From an uncultured Lachnospiraceae bacterium (GTDB lineage: Bacteria > Bacillota > Clostridia > Lachnospirales > Lachnospiraceae), in assembly GCA_910585965.1 (NCBI GenBank), contig CAJUHH010000008.1, forward strand, positions 91,662 through 155,661: a stretch of 64,000 nucleotides of DNA. Reading direction: 5' to 3'. A model generated the notes under the pieces. It was given only the letters and a program-made list of their open reading frames with translations, had not been told where the DNA came from and searched no databases. A program made the translations under genes and the position numbers. Of the stretch, positions 41,485-50,520 are shown in pieces (the stretch's first letter is position 1; every line of letters begins with the position of its first letter).

Positions 41485-42465
41485 TCAACCTGTGCTGTAG
41501 TATACGATCAGCAATTCCACGCTCATGATATCGTTCATTTTTCCTGTTTTTACAGATTCTTCCGCTTCTACGCATGCCTCCAATGCCGCACGCAGATCGG
41601 ATGTGCGAAATCTTGCGGCCTGGGCCGCATATTTTCCGGCGACAAAAGGCGGAAGGCTTATCTTCGCCGCAATCGACTTATTATCCAGTCCTTTCGCCTT
41701 CAGCTCTTTCACCTGGAGAAGCAGATTGAACTGTCTCGTGATAAGAAAAAGGATGCGCATTGCCGGCTCTTTTAATGCCAACAGATCGTAATACAAATCC
41801 AATGCCTTTTTCTGCTTTTTATCCGCAATGGCATTGATCATATCAAAGATATGGCTGCCGACCCGCTTCGTGCAGATCGCTTCAATGTCCTCTTCCCTGA
41901 TGGCTTCCTTTTCCATGCAATAGCATATCAGTTTTTCCATCTCTTTCCGAATATTTTCCATATCTGTGCCTGTCTTTTCCAAAAAATAGTGAAGAGCTGG
42001 TTCCGTGATCTGCTTCCCTTCCTTTTTGATCATGCCAAAAATCCATTTTTTCAAAGTCGCTTCGCTCTGCACAGGAAATTCCACGGCAGTCCCTTTGGAA
42101 GATACGGCTTTGAAAAGTTTGCTTCGTTTATCAATTTCCGTTTCCACAAAAACAAAATAAGCCGTATCCGCCGGGGAAGCCAGATATTCTGCCAGCTGTT
42201 CCCCTCCATGCTTGAACAAGCCGCTGTTTTCCACAACAATCACTCGTCTGTCCGCAAAAAAAGGAAGCGTCTCTGCCAGGTCGATCACAGCTCCTACCGA
42301 AATATCCTTTCCTTCCAGATAGCTGTAATTCATCGTATCATCGTCCCTTATCATGGCATTTTTCAGCCTGTCCCTATACTGCTTGCGCAGATAAGCTTCT
42401 TCCCCGTAAAGAAGATATGACTGCCGGAAATTTCCGTTTTTTATATCCTCATTGATCCTCTGCAT
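41485..42465 (-). CDS. holA: DNA polymerase III subunit delta
   Basis: 326 residues of the clamp-loader delta subunit, which opens the sliding clamp. The N-terminus NEDIKNGNFRQSYLLYGEEAYLRKQY is typical, as are the AAA-like core with VIVVENSGLF near 76 and the C-terminal collar helices (AMRILFLITRQFNLLLQVKEL). No intact P-loop, as expected for delta. The ATG at 42465 lies directly after an AAAGG, unusually close, so initiation may be weak. A single gene, upstream of the DUF1653-mutY run. Confidence 0.93.
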   Translation of the reverse strand: MQRINEDIKNGNFRQSYLLYGEEAYLRKQYRDRLKNAMIRDDDTMNYSYLEGKDISVGAVIDLAETLPFFADRRVIVVENSGLFKHGGEQLAEYLASPADTAYFVFVETEIDKRSKLFKAVSSKGTAVEFPVQSEATLKKWIFGMIKKEGKQITEPALHYFLEKTGTDMENIRKEMEKLICYCMEKEAIREEDIEAICTKRVGSHIFDMINAIADKKQKKALDLYYDLLALKEPAMRILFLITRQFNLLLQVKELKAKGLDNKSIAAKISLPPFVAGKYAAQAARFRTSDLRAALEACVEAEESVKTGKMNDIMSVELLIVYYSTG

Positions 42466-42585
42466 CCTTTATACCGTCCATTTCCCTGTTATCTGCCCTC
42501 GTTTACTGGTTTCATTATAGTTTGGCCGGGGCAGTCTGTCAAACAGGGTTTCGCTCTTCCTCGAAATGTTTTGGATAACACTATA

Positions 42586-43206
42586 CTAGGAATTATTGAA
42601 CCTGACAACAAGGATATTTTTCAACGGTGCATAGAATGTTACTTTGCCCCATGGCATAGTGACATTAAATTCGTTGCCATTCGTATCATCAAACACAAAT
42701 GTACCAATATCTGTCTTTTCCTCTTCCCAATCACCCGAAGGATAAACATGAATAGCATGTCTTCTCAGTTCATGAGTTTCGATATAAAACAGATTCAATT
42801 CTCCAAATTCATAGTATAAATCTCCATTTTTATCTATTTCTGCATTTTCCTTATACCATGTGCCAGTACGAAATGTTTGAACCAAAATTCTTTCATCATC
42901 CACAAAACAATAATCGGCTCCCTCCCCATACAAGTATCCAGAATCATATATAAATTTTAATTCTTGATTCTCAATTTTAAACAGGAAAAATGCTTCTTCA
43001 CTTTCGCCTGAAAAATAAGAGAAAATCATATATTTCTTAGACGGGGAAAGGTGCAGCGAGCCTCCGCCATAACCGCCAGAAGGATAAGCAATTTCAAATC
43101 TACTCTCTTCTTTATCGTTGGAAACTAAAGATAGAGCAATATCATCATCGTCTTCCAAAACAACTTTTCTCTTTTCTGATAAAAAGACTGTTTTTGTTTC
43201 TTCCAT
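42586..43206 (-). CDS. Hypothetical protein, beta-rich
   Basis: 206 residues; not recognised. It is cytoplasmic, acidic and rich in aromatic residues, with alternating strand patterns (KKYMIFSYFSGESEEAFFLF, ELKFIYDSGYLYGEGADYCFVDDERILVQTF) suggestive of a beta-propeller-like or immunity-type fold. AT-rich compared with the genes around it, which may mean recent acquisition. It lies 32 nt downstream of the gene at 43239, same strand, with AAAGGG before its ATG. Confidence 0.6.
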   Translation of the reverse strand: MEETKTVFLSEKRKVVLEDDDDIALSLVSNDKEESRFEIAYPSGGYGGGSLHLSPSKKYMIFSYFSGESEEAFFLFKIENQELKFIYDSGYLYGEGADYCFVDDERILVQTFRTGTWYKENAEIDKNGDLYYEFGELNLFYIETHELRRHAIHVYPSGDWEEEKTDIGTFVFDDTNGNEFNVTMPWGKVTFYAPLKNILVVRFNNS

Positions 43207-43238
43207 AGAAAACCCTTTCTAAACAAGTTTCCGTTCAC

Positions 43239-44096
43239 TTATTCCCCAAACAACTGCTCGGAAAGGCCGCTGATATCCGGCACCGACCATTCTTCTTTGG
43301 CTGTCTCTTCCCCTGCCTTGTCATTCGGCATATCGGTCGGCTTGGAAAGTTCTATGCTCGTAGCCACCGCCATTCCCCCTGCGGTTCTCGTCATGACAAG
43401 CACTCTCGACCCGTCCGGCCTGACCTGGACATCGGTCTCTACTTTCGATTCCTTCTGCTCCGACTCTTTCCGGGCAGACTTCGCATCCTTTTCTTCTTTC
43501 CCTTGCTCCAACACGCCAAGGAATCTTTTATAATCCACATATCCTTTTAAATTTCCGGCACGGTACTGCATCTCCATGACTTCCCTTACGATCTTCAGCC
43601 AATCCTCTTTCTCAAACAAACTTTCATAGCCATGGCTCCCTCCTTTGTCTTTATGATGGGCATGAGCCATCATAAATTTCTGCAAGGCATCCGGGCATTT
43701 CCCGCTTTTGGACAGCCAAGCAGAGTAGGCATACATTTCAGCCGTATCGCAGTTTGACGGATCCACTGTGGATATATCCACCATCTGTTCTGTCACATTC
43801 CCATGGGAATCCCATACTTTCACTTTATAGACGGGGTGAGCCGGATCAAAATCATGGGGCTGGTAGACCGTCATAGACGTGTTCCCCGTCACGCATGCCC
43901 AGGCGGAAACGACTTTCCCATCCTCTGCGGACTCTTGCCCATGCAAAACAATATCATGGTTTTCTGCTTTTACGGTCCATGACATGTTCGCCGTTTCTTC
44001 TTGCGGATTGCTATTTTCTGCTTTTTGCGCCGCATAGCCTGTTACATTCTTTTGCCCAAAAGGATAACTGTTTGTTCCAATTCCACTGACTCCCAT
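43239..44096 (-). CDS. Hypothetical protein with MGVSGIG N-terminus
   Basis: 285 residues; no named family that I can assert. The N-terminal MGVSGIGTNSYPFGQKNVTGY resembles the start of the protein at 9543-10367. A beta-rich middle (VLHGQESAEDGKVVSAWACVTGNTSMTVY, VYKVKVWDSHGNV) is followed by a helical, charged linker and VRPDGSRVLVMTRTAGG. No classical signal peptide. It is 24 nt downstream of the DUF6033-like gene and evidently co-transcribed; such pairs occur in Lachnospiraceae. Function unknown. Confidence 0.65.
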   Translation of the reverse strand: MGVSGIGTNSYPFGQKNVTGYAAQKAENSNPQEETANMSWTVKAENHDIVLHGQESAEDGKVVSAWACVTGNTSMTVYQPHDFDPAHPVYKVKVWDSHGNVTEQMVDISTVDPSNCDTAEMYAYSAWLSKSGKCPDALQKFMMAHAHHKDKGGSHGYESLFEKEDWLKIVREVMEMQYRAGNLKGYVDYKRFLGVLEQGKEEKDAKSARKESEQKESKVETDVQVRPDGSRVLVMTRTAGGMAVATSIELSKPTDMPNDKAGEETAKEEWSVPDISGLSEQLFGE

Positions 44097-44120
44097 ATTT
44101 TCCTCCCATTCTGCCGCCGT

Positions 44121-44921
44121 TTATCTTCTCTCTGACAGGCGTGTCCTTCCATTATTGTTTCTGTTTTTTAAAGTATTTTTATAGGCATTCACCATGTTCG
44201 CCCGGCTTACCCCGAGAGTGGGCAGCCCCGTCGATGCTAAACCGCCGGATAGCAATCCGTACCTAGAAAGCCCGGAGGATAATAGCCCGGAAGAAAACAG
44301 GCCGGATGATAATCCCAATCCGGAAAGCCCAGCAGAAGAAAGCAACGATGATGCCAGGCCGCCCTGTGTCCCCATCATCCACCCATAGTTTTTCAAGGGA
44401 ATGGATGCACCATAGCATTCTTCCTTCGCTTCTCCGATCACCTGATATTCCACGCGAGGTTCATAAGCGGCAAGCTGCTTCGAAAAATTTTCTCCCAGCA
44501 TGTGAATCACTTCCTGTTCATAAGCAGGATCCTTCTTCATGCTTTCCAGCGCCTCTTCTTTAAAAATCAGCACGCCGCTCCCGCACATTTTCCTGCTGTC
44601 GCTGACAGGCAGGGATGAAACATAGTTGCAGATATATTGCTTATATTCGTCCAACGTCATTTCTTCCCTAGGTTTATTCATGTCCACCCGATAATTCGTA
44701 TAACCAAGCGGAGGACAGGACATAACGACATCCCTGCCTTCCGTGAATACCGCCGTCTCTCTTTGTATCGCATTCTCCATGTATTCCCGAAAAGATGCCC
44801 CTGTTTTTCCAATGCCATCAACCCCTGACAAACCACCGCTGGAAAAGTATTCTCCTCTGTTTCCATATATTCTTTCTACTCTTTCCAATGCCGCCATGCC
44901 AGGCACTATTATATCCGTCAT
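44121..44921 (-). CDS. DUF6033-like protein with Gly/Leu/Ser repeat tail
   Basis: 266 residues. An N-terminal MTDIIVPGMAALERVERIYG and a central segment (SCPPLGYTNYRVDMNKPREEMTLDEYKQYICNYVSSLP) resemble DUF6033 proteins, as far as I can recall that family. From about residue 188 to 240 the protein becomes a low-complexity array of GLxSSGLLSSGL-type units, coded by degenerate repeats at about 44200-44350. No signal peptide. First gene of a three-gene run with 43239 and 42586. Confidence 0.65.
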   Translation of the reverse strand: MTDIIVPGMAALERVERIYGNRGEYFSSGGLSGVDGIGKTGASFREYMENAIQRETAVFTEGRDVVMSCPPLGYTNYRVDMNKPREEMTLDEYKQYICNYVSSLPVSDSRKMCGSGVLIFKEEALESMKKDPAYEQEVIHMLGENFSKQLAAYEPRVEYQVIGEAKEECYGASIPLKNYGWMMGTQGGLASSLLSSAGLSGLGLSSGLFSSGLLSSGLSRYGLLSGGLASTGLPTLGVSRANMVNAYKNTLKNRNNNGRTRLSERR

Positions 44922-45016
44922 ATATCCCTCCTCCCCAAAACCCTCTATTATATATACGATATGGCATGGGGAAAAGTTTCAAATCAACCATAAAATCTCT
45001 GCCGCCGCCAACCCTC

Positions 45017-47299
45017 TCACTGCCGAAAGCACCGTATTCCCATCCTGCCTTTCATCCAATACACCGTCACCGCTCCATGCTCCGGCGTGGAATAAATCCG
45101 GCTCCCTGCTTCCTCCAGTCGTTCCAGCAGTTCCTCGTGGGGATGCCCGTATCGGTTATTCGCGCCGCAGGATATCAAGGCCAGTCTGGGCGAAAGGACT
45201 TCCAGTATCTCCCTGCCGGTTGAATTGGCAGAACCATGATGAGCCACTTTTAACAGCGTCAGATTCTTTGCTGCTTTTTGTTCCTTCCAATAATCCAAAG
45301 CCGTTTCCTCGCCCGCCCCTTCCAGGTCCCCTGTAAAAAGGCCAGTAAACTTTTTATATTCCAAAAACAATGCCATGGAATATTCATTCCTTTCCTCCGT
45401 TTTGTAACCGGCGGCGGGGTGGATACAGACAACGTTCATGTCCCCGTCTTCGATCCGCTGCCCTCTTCCGATATACTGCACAGGAATTCCCTTTTTCCCA
45501 GCCAGTTCTTCCATTTTTCTATATTGTTCATCCGCGCTTTCCCGGTCGATATCCGGCAAAACGAGGCTGCCTATCGACAATCCCCTGACCGGGTATTCCT
45601 CCAGCAGATCGATCACCCCTCCGCAATGGTCCGCATCCGCATGGGTGACAAAAACCGCTTGAAGATGCTTCACTCCCATAAACTTCAAATACGGAAGTAT
45701 CTGATATTCCATCACCTCTTTTTTTGTTGAACTCCCCCCATCGATCAGATAATCCTTGCCTTCCCCGCTTCTGATATGGATGCAGTCTCCCTGCCCTACG
45801 TCAAGCATCGTCACTTGGAAACCATTTTCAGCTCTTAATAAAAGAATGCAAAGCCCAACCATGATCCACTGGCATTTCCAGAAAAAAGGCAGTTCCCTGG
45901 GATGGCGGTATATATAAGCCGCCAGCAAAACAAGCAGCAGCAAATATGCCGCGGTCTGCCATCCCTCCGGCCTTCCCCTTACCAACAAGCCGCCGGGAAT
46001 CTTTTCACCCAGCCTGCAGCTTTGCTCATAGATCCAAAGAACTGTTCTGCTGATCCACGAAGCCCATCTTGCCATGCCGGGCGCAAATTCTCCCGCTATC
46101 ATGCAAAACAGCCCGCCTCCCATGAGAACCGTCATGGACGGAATGATAAAAAGATTCAGAAGTATGGAATAAACCGGGAATTGATAGTAAAACCAGAAAT
46201 GCACAGGAAGGGTCCCCAAAGTCACGGAAATGCCGGAAACCGCCGCCTGTTTGATTTTCCAGGTGATCCGCTTACTCCAATGGCTCTTCCCTTCCTCATG
46301 GCTGTTCCCTTCCAGCAGACTTCTTTCTTCCTGCAAAACACCAGGAAGCAATCCCAAAGATGCCACCGCCCCAAAAGAAAACAAAAACCCGCTATGAAAG
46401 GCATATCCCGGCTGTTCTGCCAATAGCAACACGGCAGCCAGCGCCAGAGCCGTTGCCATGTCATATGTACGCCCCAGCGCCGCCGCCAGAAGATGCATGG
46501 CAAACATAATGATAGCCCTGACCGATGACATACTCATTCCTGTCATCATTCCGTAGCAAAGAATCATGCCGATGCAAATTGCCCCTGCTCCTTTCTGCCT
46601 GATGCCGATCTTCCGCAGACACTGGTACAGCCCCATCCCGATCATAGAAATATGCAGCCCGGAAATGCTTAAAATATGAATGATCGAGCTTTGCTGGTAT
46701 AGTTCCTTCGTTTCCGCATCCAGCCCGTTTTTCTCCCCCAACAGCATTGCCTTCATGATTGATGCCTCTTTGGGTGGAAAAATATGATCCAATACCCCGG
46801 CAAAATACTGCTTCAACCGATAGAGCCCTTCCCTCACATGCCAGGCATCCCCTCCCGATGCCGTCATGCGGGCTTTATCCAGGCAAAAAGAAATTTTCAT
46901 CGTATCATAATAACGCTGCCCGTCGAATTCCCCCGGATTGCCCGGCCGGGCAAAACACCGTACTTTTCCCTCGAGCCGCACTGTGATTCCCAGCTCCGGC
47001 TCCTTGTAGCCGTCCTTTTCCATATAACAAACTATATTTTTTATCTCATCTGTGGGATTTTGTTCTGACAGACTCCCTTTTGCATATTCGGAGTCCTCTA
47101 AGATATGTACTGACTTTAAATATATTACCGGAATGACACCGGAACCTGTTCTTTCTTTACACTCTTTCCGATACACCCGCCCCTCTGCCGCAATCTGCCG
47201 TCCGTCCAAACTTCCATAATCCGGCATCGGCATATATCGCTTGCAGAGGATGAGTGCTGCTGCAAAGGCCAGACATAAAAGACATAAAGGTCTTTTCAT
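45017..47299 (-). CDS. comEC: ComEC/Rec2 DNA uptake channel
   Basis: 760 residues with all three ComEC parts: an N-terminal DUF4131/OB-like region after the first membrane segment, a central competence domain with about eight membrane segments (MKAMLLGEKNGLDAETKELYQQSSIIHILSISGLHISMIG near 190-230), and a C-terminal metallo-beta-lactamase domain with VTHADADHCGG near 575 and VAHHGSANS near 690. It carries transforming ssDNA through the membrane. AGAGGAA precedes the ATG. Co-directional with a GerMN lipoprotein, a two-component system and comEA, so the late-competence functions are grouped here. Confidence 0.95.
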   Translation of the reverse strand: MKRPLCLLCLAFAAALILCKRYMPMPDYGSLDGRQIAAEGRVYRKECKERTGSGVIPVIYLKSVHILEDSEYAKGSLSEQNPTDEIKNIVCYMEKDGYKEPELGITVRLEGKVRCFARPGNPGEFDGQRYYDTMKISFCLDKARMTASGGDAWHVREGLYRLKQYFAGVLDHIFPPKEASIMKAMLLGEKNGLDAETKELYQQSSIIHILSISGLHISMIGMGLYQCLRKIGIRQKGAGAICIGMILCYGMMTGMSMSSVRAIIMFAMHLLAAALGRTYDMATALALAAVLLLAEQPGYAFHSGFLFSFGAVASLGLLPGVLQEERSLLEGNSHEEGKSHWSKRITWKIKQAAVSGISVTLGTLPVHFWFYYQFPVYSILLNLFIIPSMTVLMGGGLFCMIAGEFAPGMARWASWISRTVLWIYEQSCRLGEKIPGGLLVRGRPEGWQTAAYLLLLVLLAAYIYRHPRELPFFWKCQWIMVGLCILLLRAENGFQVTMLDVGQGDCIHIRSGEGKDYLIDGGSSTKKEVMEYQILPYLKFMGVKHLQAVFVTHADADHCGGVIDLLEEYPVRGLSIGSLVLPDIDRESADEQYRKMEELAGKKGIPVQYIGRGQRIEDGDMNVVCIHPAAGYKTEERNEYSMALFLEYKKFTGLFTGDLEGAGEETALDYWKEQKAAKNLTLLKVAHHGSANSTGREILEVLSPRLALISCGANNRYGHPHEELLERLEEAGSRIYSTPEHGAVTVYWMKGRMGIRCFRQ

Positions 47300-47314
47300 C
47301 CATTCCTCTCTTTC

Positions 47315-48265
47315 TTAATTTTCCTGCTGGACGGTAGCCACCAGATCCAGATTTCTCTCATAAGTAACGGACAAACTGGTATTCTCCCGGAACACCACAT
47401 TCGAGTCGCCGTTTACCGCTATCTGCACGCGTCCGACATTGGGCAGCTCCACGAGGGAATTCACAAGGGAATAAATCACCACATCGGAACTTACATTATA
47501 AATCTGGGTCAGAAAATGCTCGCTTAAGTTTACGTAACACGTTCCATCTTTCAGCGTGACCCCGATCACCTTCGTTTCCGGGTTTATCGTAGGAAACACC
47601 TTATCCTTTACCTGTTCGCTCGGCCCGCCGATCAGTTGTTCCACCACCAGCCTTTCCATGGAAATATTCGTACTGTACCGGCTGTACTCCAGCGTCCGAT
47701 TCGTCTCTATCAGCTGGTCTCCTGCCTCATTGGCAAAGTAAAGCCTTATCTTCACCCTTTCCCTAGAATTCATTTCACTTTCCGTATTATCGATAAACAT
47801 ATCGGCCGACATGCTCCCGACCACATTCCCCGACATATCCAGAAGCGGATTGGAACGTATCTGAAAAGAAACATAATCCACGCCTTTGACCTGCGTCATC
47901 GTACGCACTGTCGCGGCGCGGGCAAGCACCTCCGTCGTCGGCGGCAAAGCGCGGTAGCGCTCGTCAAAATTCAGCACCAGCTGCCCCCCGTCCAAAGAAT
48001 ATCCGAGCAGTTCAAAATTACCCGAAAGAGGCGCTTTATATTCCATCCTCTCCGAAGTTGTCATCAGCTGTTCCAGCAATTCGCCAATGATCTCTTCCTC
48101 ACTTTCTCCTTTTACTTCGTACTCATTGGCGGAAAGCTTCGTTTCGTCCTTATTCATTACATATATATTATAGACACGGCTTCTGTCCGCTTCCTCCGCG
48201 CTTCCGCAGGACGCAGCAAAAAACAAGCACAATAACAAACAGACCAGCCAGCCTGATTTTTTCAT
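47315..48265 (-). CDS. GerMN-domain lipoprotein
   Basis: 316 residues. The signal and lipobox (LLLCLFFAASCGS) precede two GerMN domains: the first near 35-150 (VYNIYVMNKDETKLSANEYEV...LLGYSLDGGQLVLNFDERYRAL), the second near 175-300 (IRLYFANEAGDQL...VIGVTLKDGTCYVNLSEHFL). B. subtilis GerM takes part in spore germination and SpoIIQ-SpoIIIA assembly; here the link with a histidine kinase just upstream also suggests envelope sensing. ATG 48265 sits behind GGAGG. The upstream gap contains hairpins (48283-48348). Confidence 0.88.
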   Translation of the reverse strand: MKKSGWLVCLLLCLFFAASCGSAEEADRSRVYNIYVMNKDETKLSANEYEVKGESEEEIIGELLEQLMTTSERMEYKAPLSGNFELLGYSLDGGQLVLNFDERYRALPPTTEVLARAATVRTMTQVKGVDYVSFQIRSNPLLDMSGNVVGSMSADMFIDNTESEMNSRERVKIRLYFANEAGDQLIETNRTLEYSRYSTNISMERLVVEQLIGGPSEQVKDKVFPTINPETKVIGVTLKDGTCYVNLSEHFLTQIYNVSSDVVIYSLVNSLVELPNVGRVQIAVNGDSNVVFRENTSLSVTYERNLDLVATVQQEN

Positions 48266-48282
48266 TCTAACCTCCATGCCCT

Positions 48283-48348
48283 TTCCCCAGCCTGCAAACT
48301 TTGGGCCGCAGGCACAAATTTGCGTGTGAAAATTTATTTTTCACACTT
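48283..48348 (-). repeat. Intercistronic two-hairpin element, related copy
   Basis: Plus strand: CCATGCC, a stem GCCTGC/GCAGGC with a 12-nt loop, CACAAAT, then a perfect stem GTGTGAAAA/TTTTCACAC. The order CCATG - stem - CACAAAT-like - GAAAA/TTTTC stem is that of the first two-thirds of the elements at 31150 and 63875; the third stem is absent. It lies between the kinase stop and the GerMN start. Confidence 0.6.
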
Positions 48349-48350
48349 TG

Positions 48351-49841
48351 TTACGTCGCCACATAATTCAAAGGAATTTTTACAGTAAACGTCGTCCCTT
48401 CCCCTTCCACGCTGGATACCTTGATGGAGCCCCGGTGCATCAGGATCGCATTCCTCGTGATCGCAAGCCCCAGCCCTGTTCCCCCGATTTCCCTGGAATG
48501 GGATTTATCCACACGGTAAAACCTTTCGTAGATATGCTCCAAAGCATCCTGGGGGATGCCGATTCCGGAATCCATAATATCCAATGTAAAAAACTGGTGA
48601 TCCGCATCGAGAACGACCTTTACCCAGCCCTGTTCCCGGTTGTATTTGATTGCATTTTCCACAAGGTTGGTAATGACCAGCGTCAGCTTCACCTCATCCG
48701 CCTCCGCTGTCACCGTCCTTCTGCTTTCAAAGACTACCTCAATATCCCTTTTTCTGGCAATCGGCCGCAGCCTTCTTAAAATAATTTCCGTCAAGGCATT
48801 TATATCCACTACGCTGATATTCATAGTGGCCACCGTCCTGTCCATCTTTACCATGGACAAAAGGTCGTTGATAATCTTGTCCTCTCTCTCTATCTCCTCC
48901 GCGATATCCACCATAAATTCCTTGTACAGCTCCGCCGGCGCATCCTCCTGCGCCAGCAGGGAATCTGCCAGCACTTTTACGGAAGTGATCGGCGTCTTCA
49001 GCTCATGGGATACATTGGCGACAAATTCCTGCCGGGAAGCATCCAATACCTTCATTCGGTTCTGGAGCTGGTTAAAAGCGTCCACAATGTGTTCGGTTTC
49101 CAAGTAATCCGGCACGGAGATCGGCTCATCCTTATACCCTTCCTTTACTTCGCTGATCGCTTTCGCTACACGCTCAAACGGTTTCATCAATACATTGGAA
49201 AGCACAAGGGCAATGGCAAAGATCGCGATCAGCATCATGATCTCCAGCAGCAGCGCCCTCCTGCTCAGAATATCCAAAGTGGTGTTAATGCTGTCCGTAG
49301 AAACGCTCGTCAGCATCACGCCTTTGACCACATCCTGCCGCTTTTCCTTATCCGCAGGACTTCCGCCGCCAGCGGCGGGTTCTGCCGCCGCCGTCTCAAT
49401 GATCGGCGTAGTGATCTCGATATACCCATATTCGTTATCATAGCTCGATCCCCCTGCCGCTTCCTTCATGCATTTAATCACGGCTTCCGTAATCACAGTC
49501 TTTCCTTCGCTCGTCCCATATGTATCTTTGACGACTTTCAGGCTGGAATTGATCACCATGACGCGCCCGTCATACAGATTGGAAAGCTGTTCAAGCTCCG
49601 CACTGATTACCTCGGAAGACGTATCTGCCAGATAATTATAAGTAATCAGATGATTTGCTATGATATTCAGCTGATTCTGCATATCGGAGGTCCTAAGGCT
49701 GATCGCCCGGTCCTCATAGTTCTCCAGTATCCCATAACGCAGCACTATGCCAGGGATAATCCCGACTAGGAAAACAATAATGAAAATACGTGCCTTCAGG
49801 CTCCTGAGAAATTTAAAATTGCTCCGTATCTTCTCATGCAT
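48351..49841 (-). CDS. Sensor histidine kinase (WalK/PhoR-like)
   Basis: 496 residues. TM1 at about 18-35 and TM2 at about 197-218 flank an extracellular sensor of 160 residues. HAMP follows, then the HisKA box FVANVSHELKTPITSV with His279, and the HATPase motifs (NLVENAIKYN, DSGIGIP, GTGLGLAITR). The ATG at 49841 lies inside the last codons of the response regulator (8-nt overlap). It is a membrane autokinase for the adjacent OmpR-type regulator. Neighbouring comEA, GerMN and comEC hint at envelope or competence control, but the signal is unknown. Confidence 0.94.
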   Translation of the reverse strand: MHEKIRSNFKFLRSLKARIFIIVFLVGIIPGIVLRYGILENYEDRAISLRTSDMQNQLNIIANHLITYNYLADTSSEVISAELEQLSNLYDGRVMVINSSLKVVKDTYGTSEGKTVITEAVIKCMKEAAGGSSYDNEYGYIEITTPIIETAAAEPAAGGGSPADKEKRQDVVKGVMLTSVSTDSINTTLDILSRRALLLEIMMLIAIFAIALVLSNVLMKPFERVAKAISEVKEGYKDEPISVPDYLETEHIVDAFNQLQNRMKVLDASRQEFVANVSHELKTPITSVKVLADSLLAQEDAPAELYKEFMVDIAEEIEREDKIINDLLSMVKMDRTVATMNISVVDINALTEIILRRLRPIARKRDIEVVFESRRTVTAEADEVKLTLVITNLVENAIKYNREQGWVKVVLDADHQFFTLDIMDSGIGIPQDALEHIYERFYRVDKSHSREIGGTGLGLAITRNAILMHRGSIKVSSVEGEGTTFTVKIPLNYVAT

Positions 49842-50520
49842 AATAATATCCGACTCCCCATTTCGTGTGTACATACTTCGGCTCGCTGGGATTAGCTTCA
49901 ATCTTCTCCCGCAGCCTCCTGATATGCACGTCTACCGTACGCACATCGCCCGGGTAATCGCTTCCCCATACAAGCTTCAACAGATTTTCCCTGCCATATA
50001 CCTTGTTTGGATTCAGCATGAGAAGCTCAAGCACTTCGAATTCCTTCGCCGTCAGATTGATCTCCCTGCCGCTGATATACACTCTCCGGCCTTCCCTGTC
50101 CAGGCGCATATCCTTCCCTTCTATGATCTTTTCCTCTTCCTGTGCCTTTTCCTTACGGTTGGTCCGCCGCATAATCGCTTTCAGCCTGGCCTTCACTTCA
50201 AGAATATTAAACGGTTTCGTAATATAATCGTCCGCCCCGTATTCCAGCCCGAGGATCTTATCCATGTCTTCTCCCTTTGCCGTAAGCATTACTACCGGCA
50301 CATTGGAAAAATCCCGTATCTGCTGGCATACTTCAAAACCCGTCAGTTTGGGCAGCATCACATCCAGCAGGATAATATCGTACTCGTTTTCTTTCGCTTT
50401 CTGCAGCGCCTCTTCCCCGTCATAGGCACAGTCCACTTCCATCCCGTCCTGCTCCAGGCTGAATCGGATCCCCTTTACAATCAGCTTTTCATCATCGACT
50501 ACCAGCACTCTTTTACTCAT
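49834..50520 (-). CDS. OmpR/PhoB-family response regulator
   Basis: 228 residues. Receiver domain with VVDDE at 7-11, phospho-acceptor Asp53 (LLDVMLP) and Lys near 102; the C-terminal winged helix includes EFEVLELLMLNPNKVYGRENLL and VDVHIRRLREKIE. ATG 50520 overlaps the comEA stop by 4 nt (ATGA), with GAGG 6 nt before it. Paired with the kinase that follows. The overlap with comEA means its translation depends on the competence gene transcript or an internal promoter. Confidence 0.95.
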   Translation of the reverse strand: MSKRVLVVDDEKLIVKGIRFSLEQDGMEVDCAYDGEEALQKAKENEYDIILLDVMLPKLTGFEVCQQIRDFSNVPVVMLTAKGEDMDKILGLEYGADDYITKPFNILEVKARLKAIMRRTNRKEKAQEEEKIIEGKDMRLDREGRRVYISGREINLTAKEFEVLELLMLNPNKVYGRENLLKLVWGSDYPGDVRTVDVHIRRLREKIEANPSEPKYVHTKWGVGYYYA

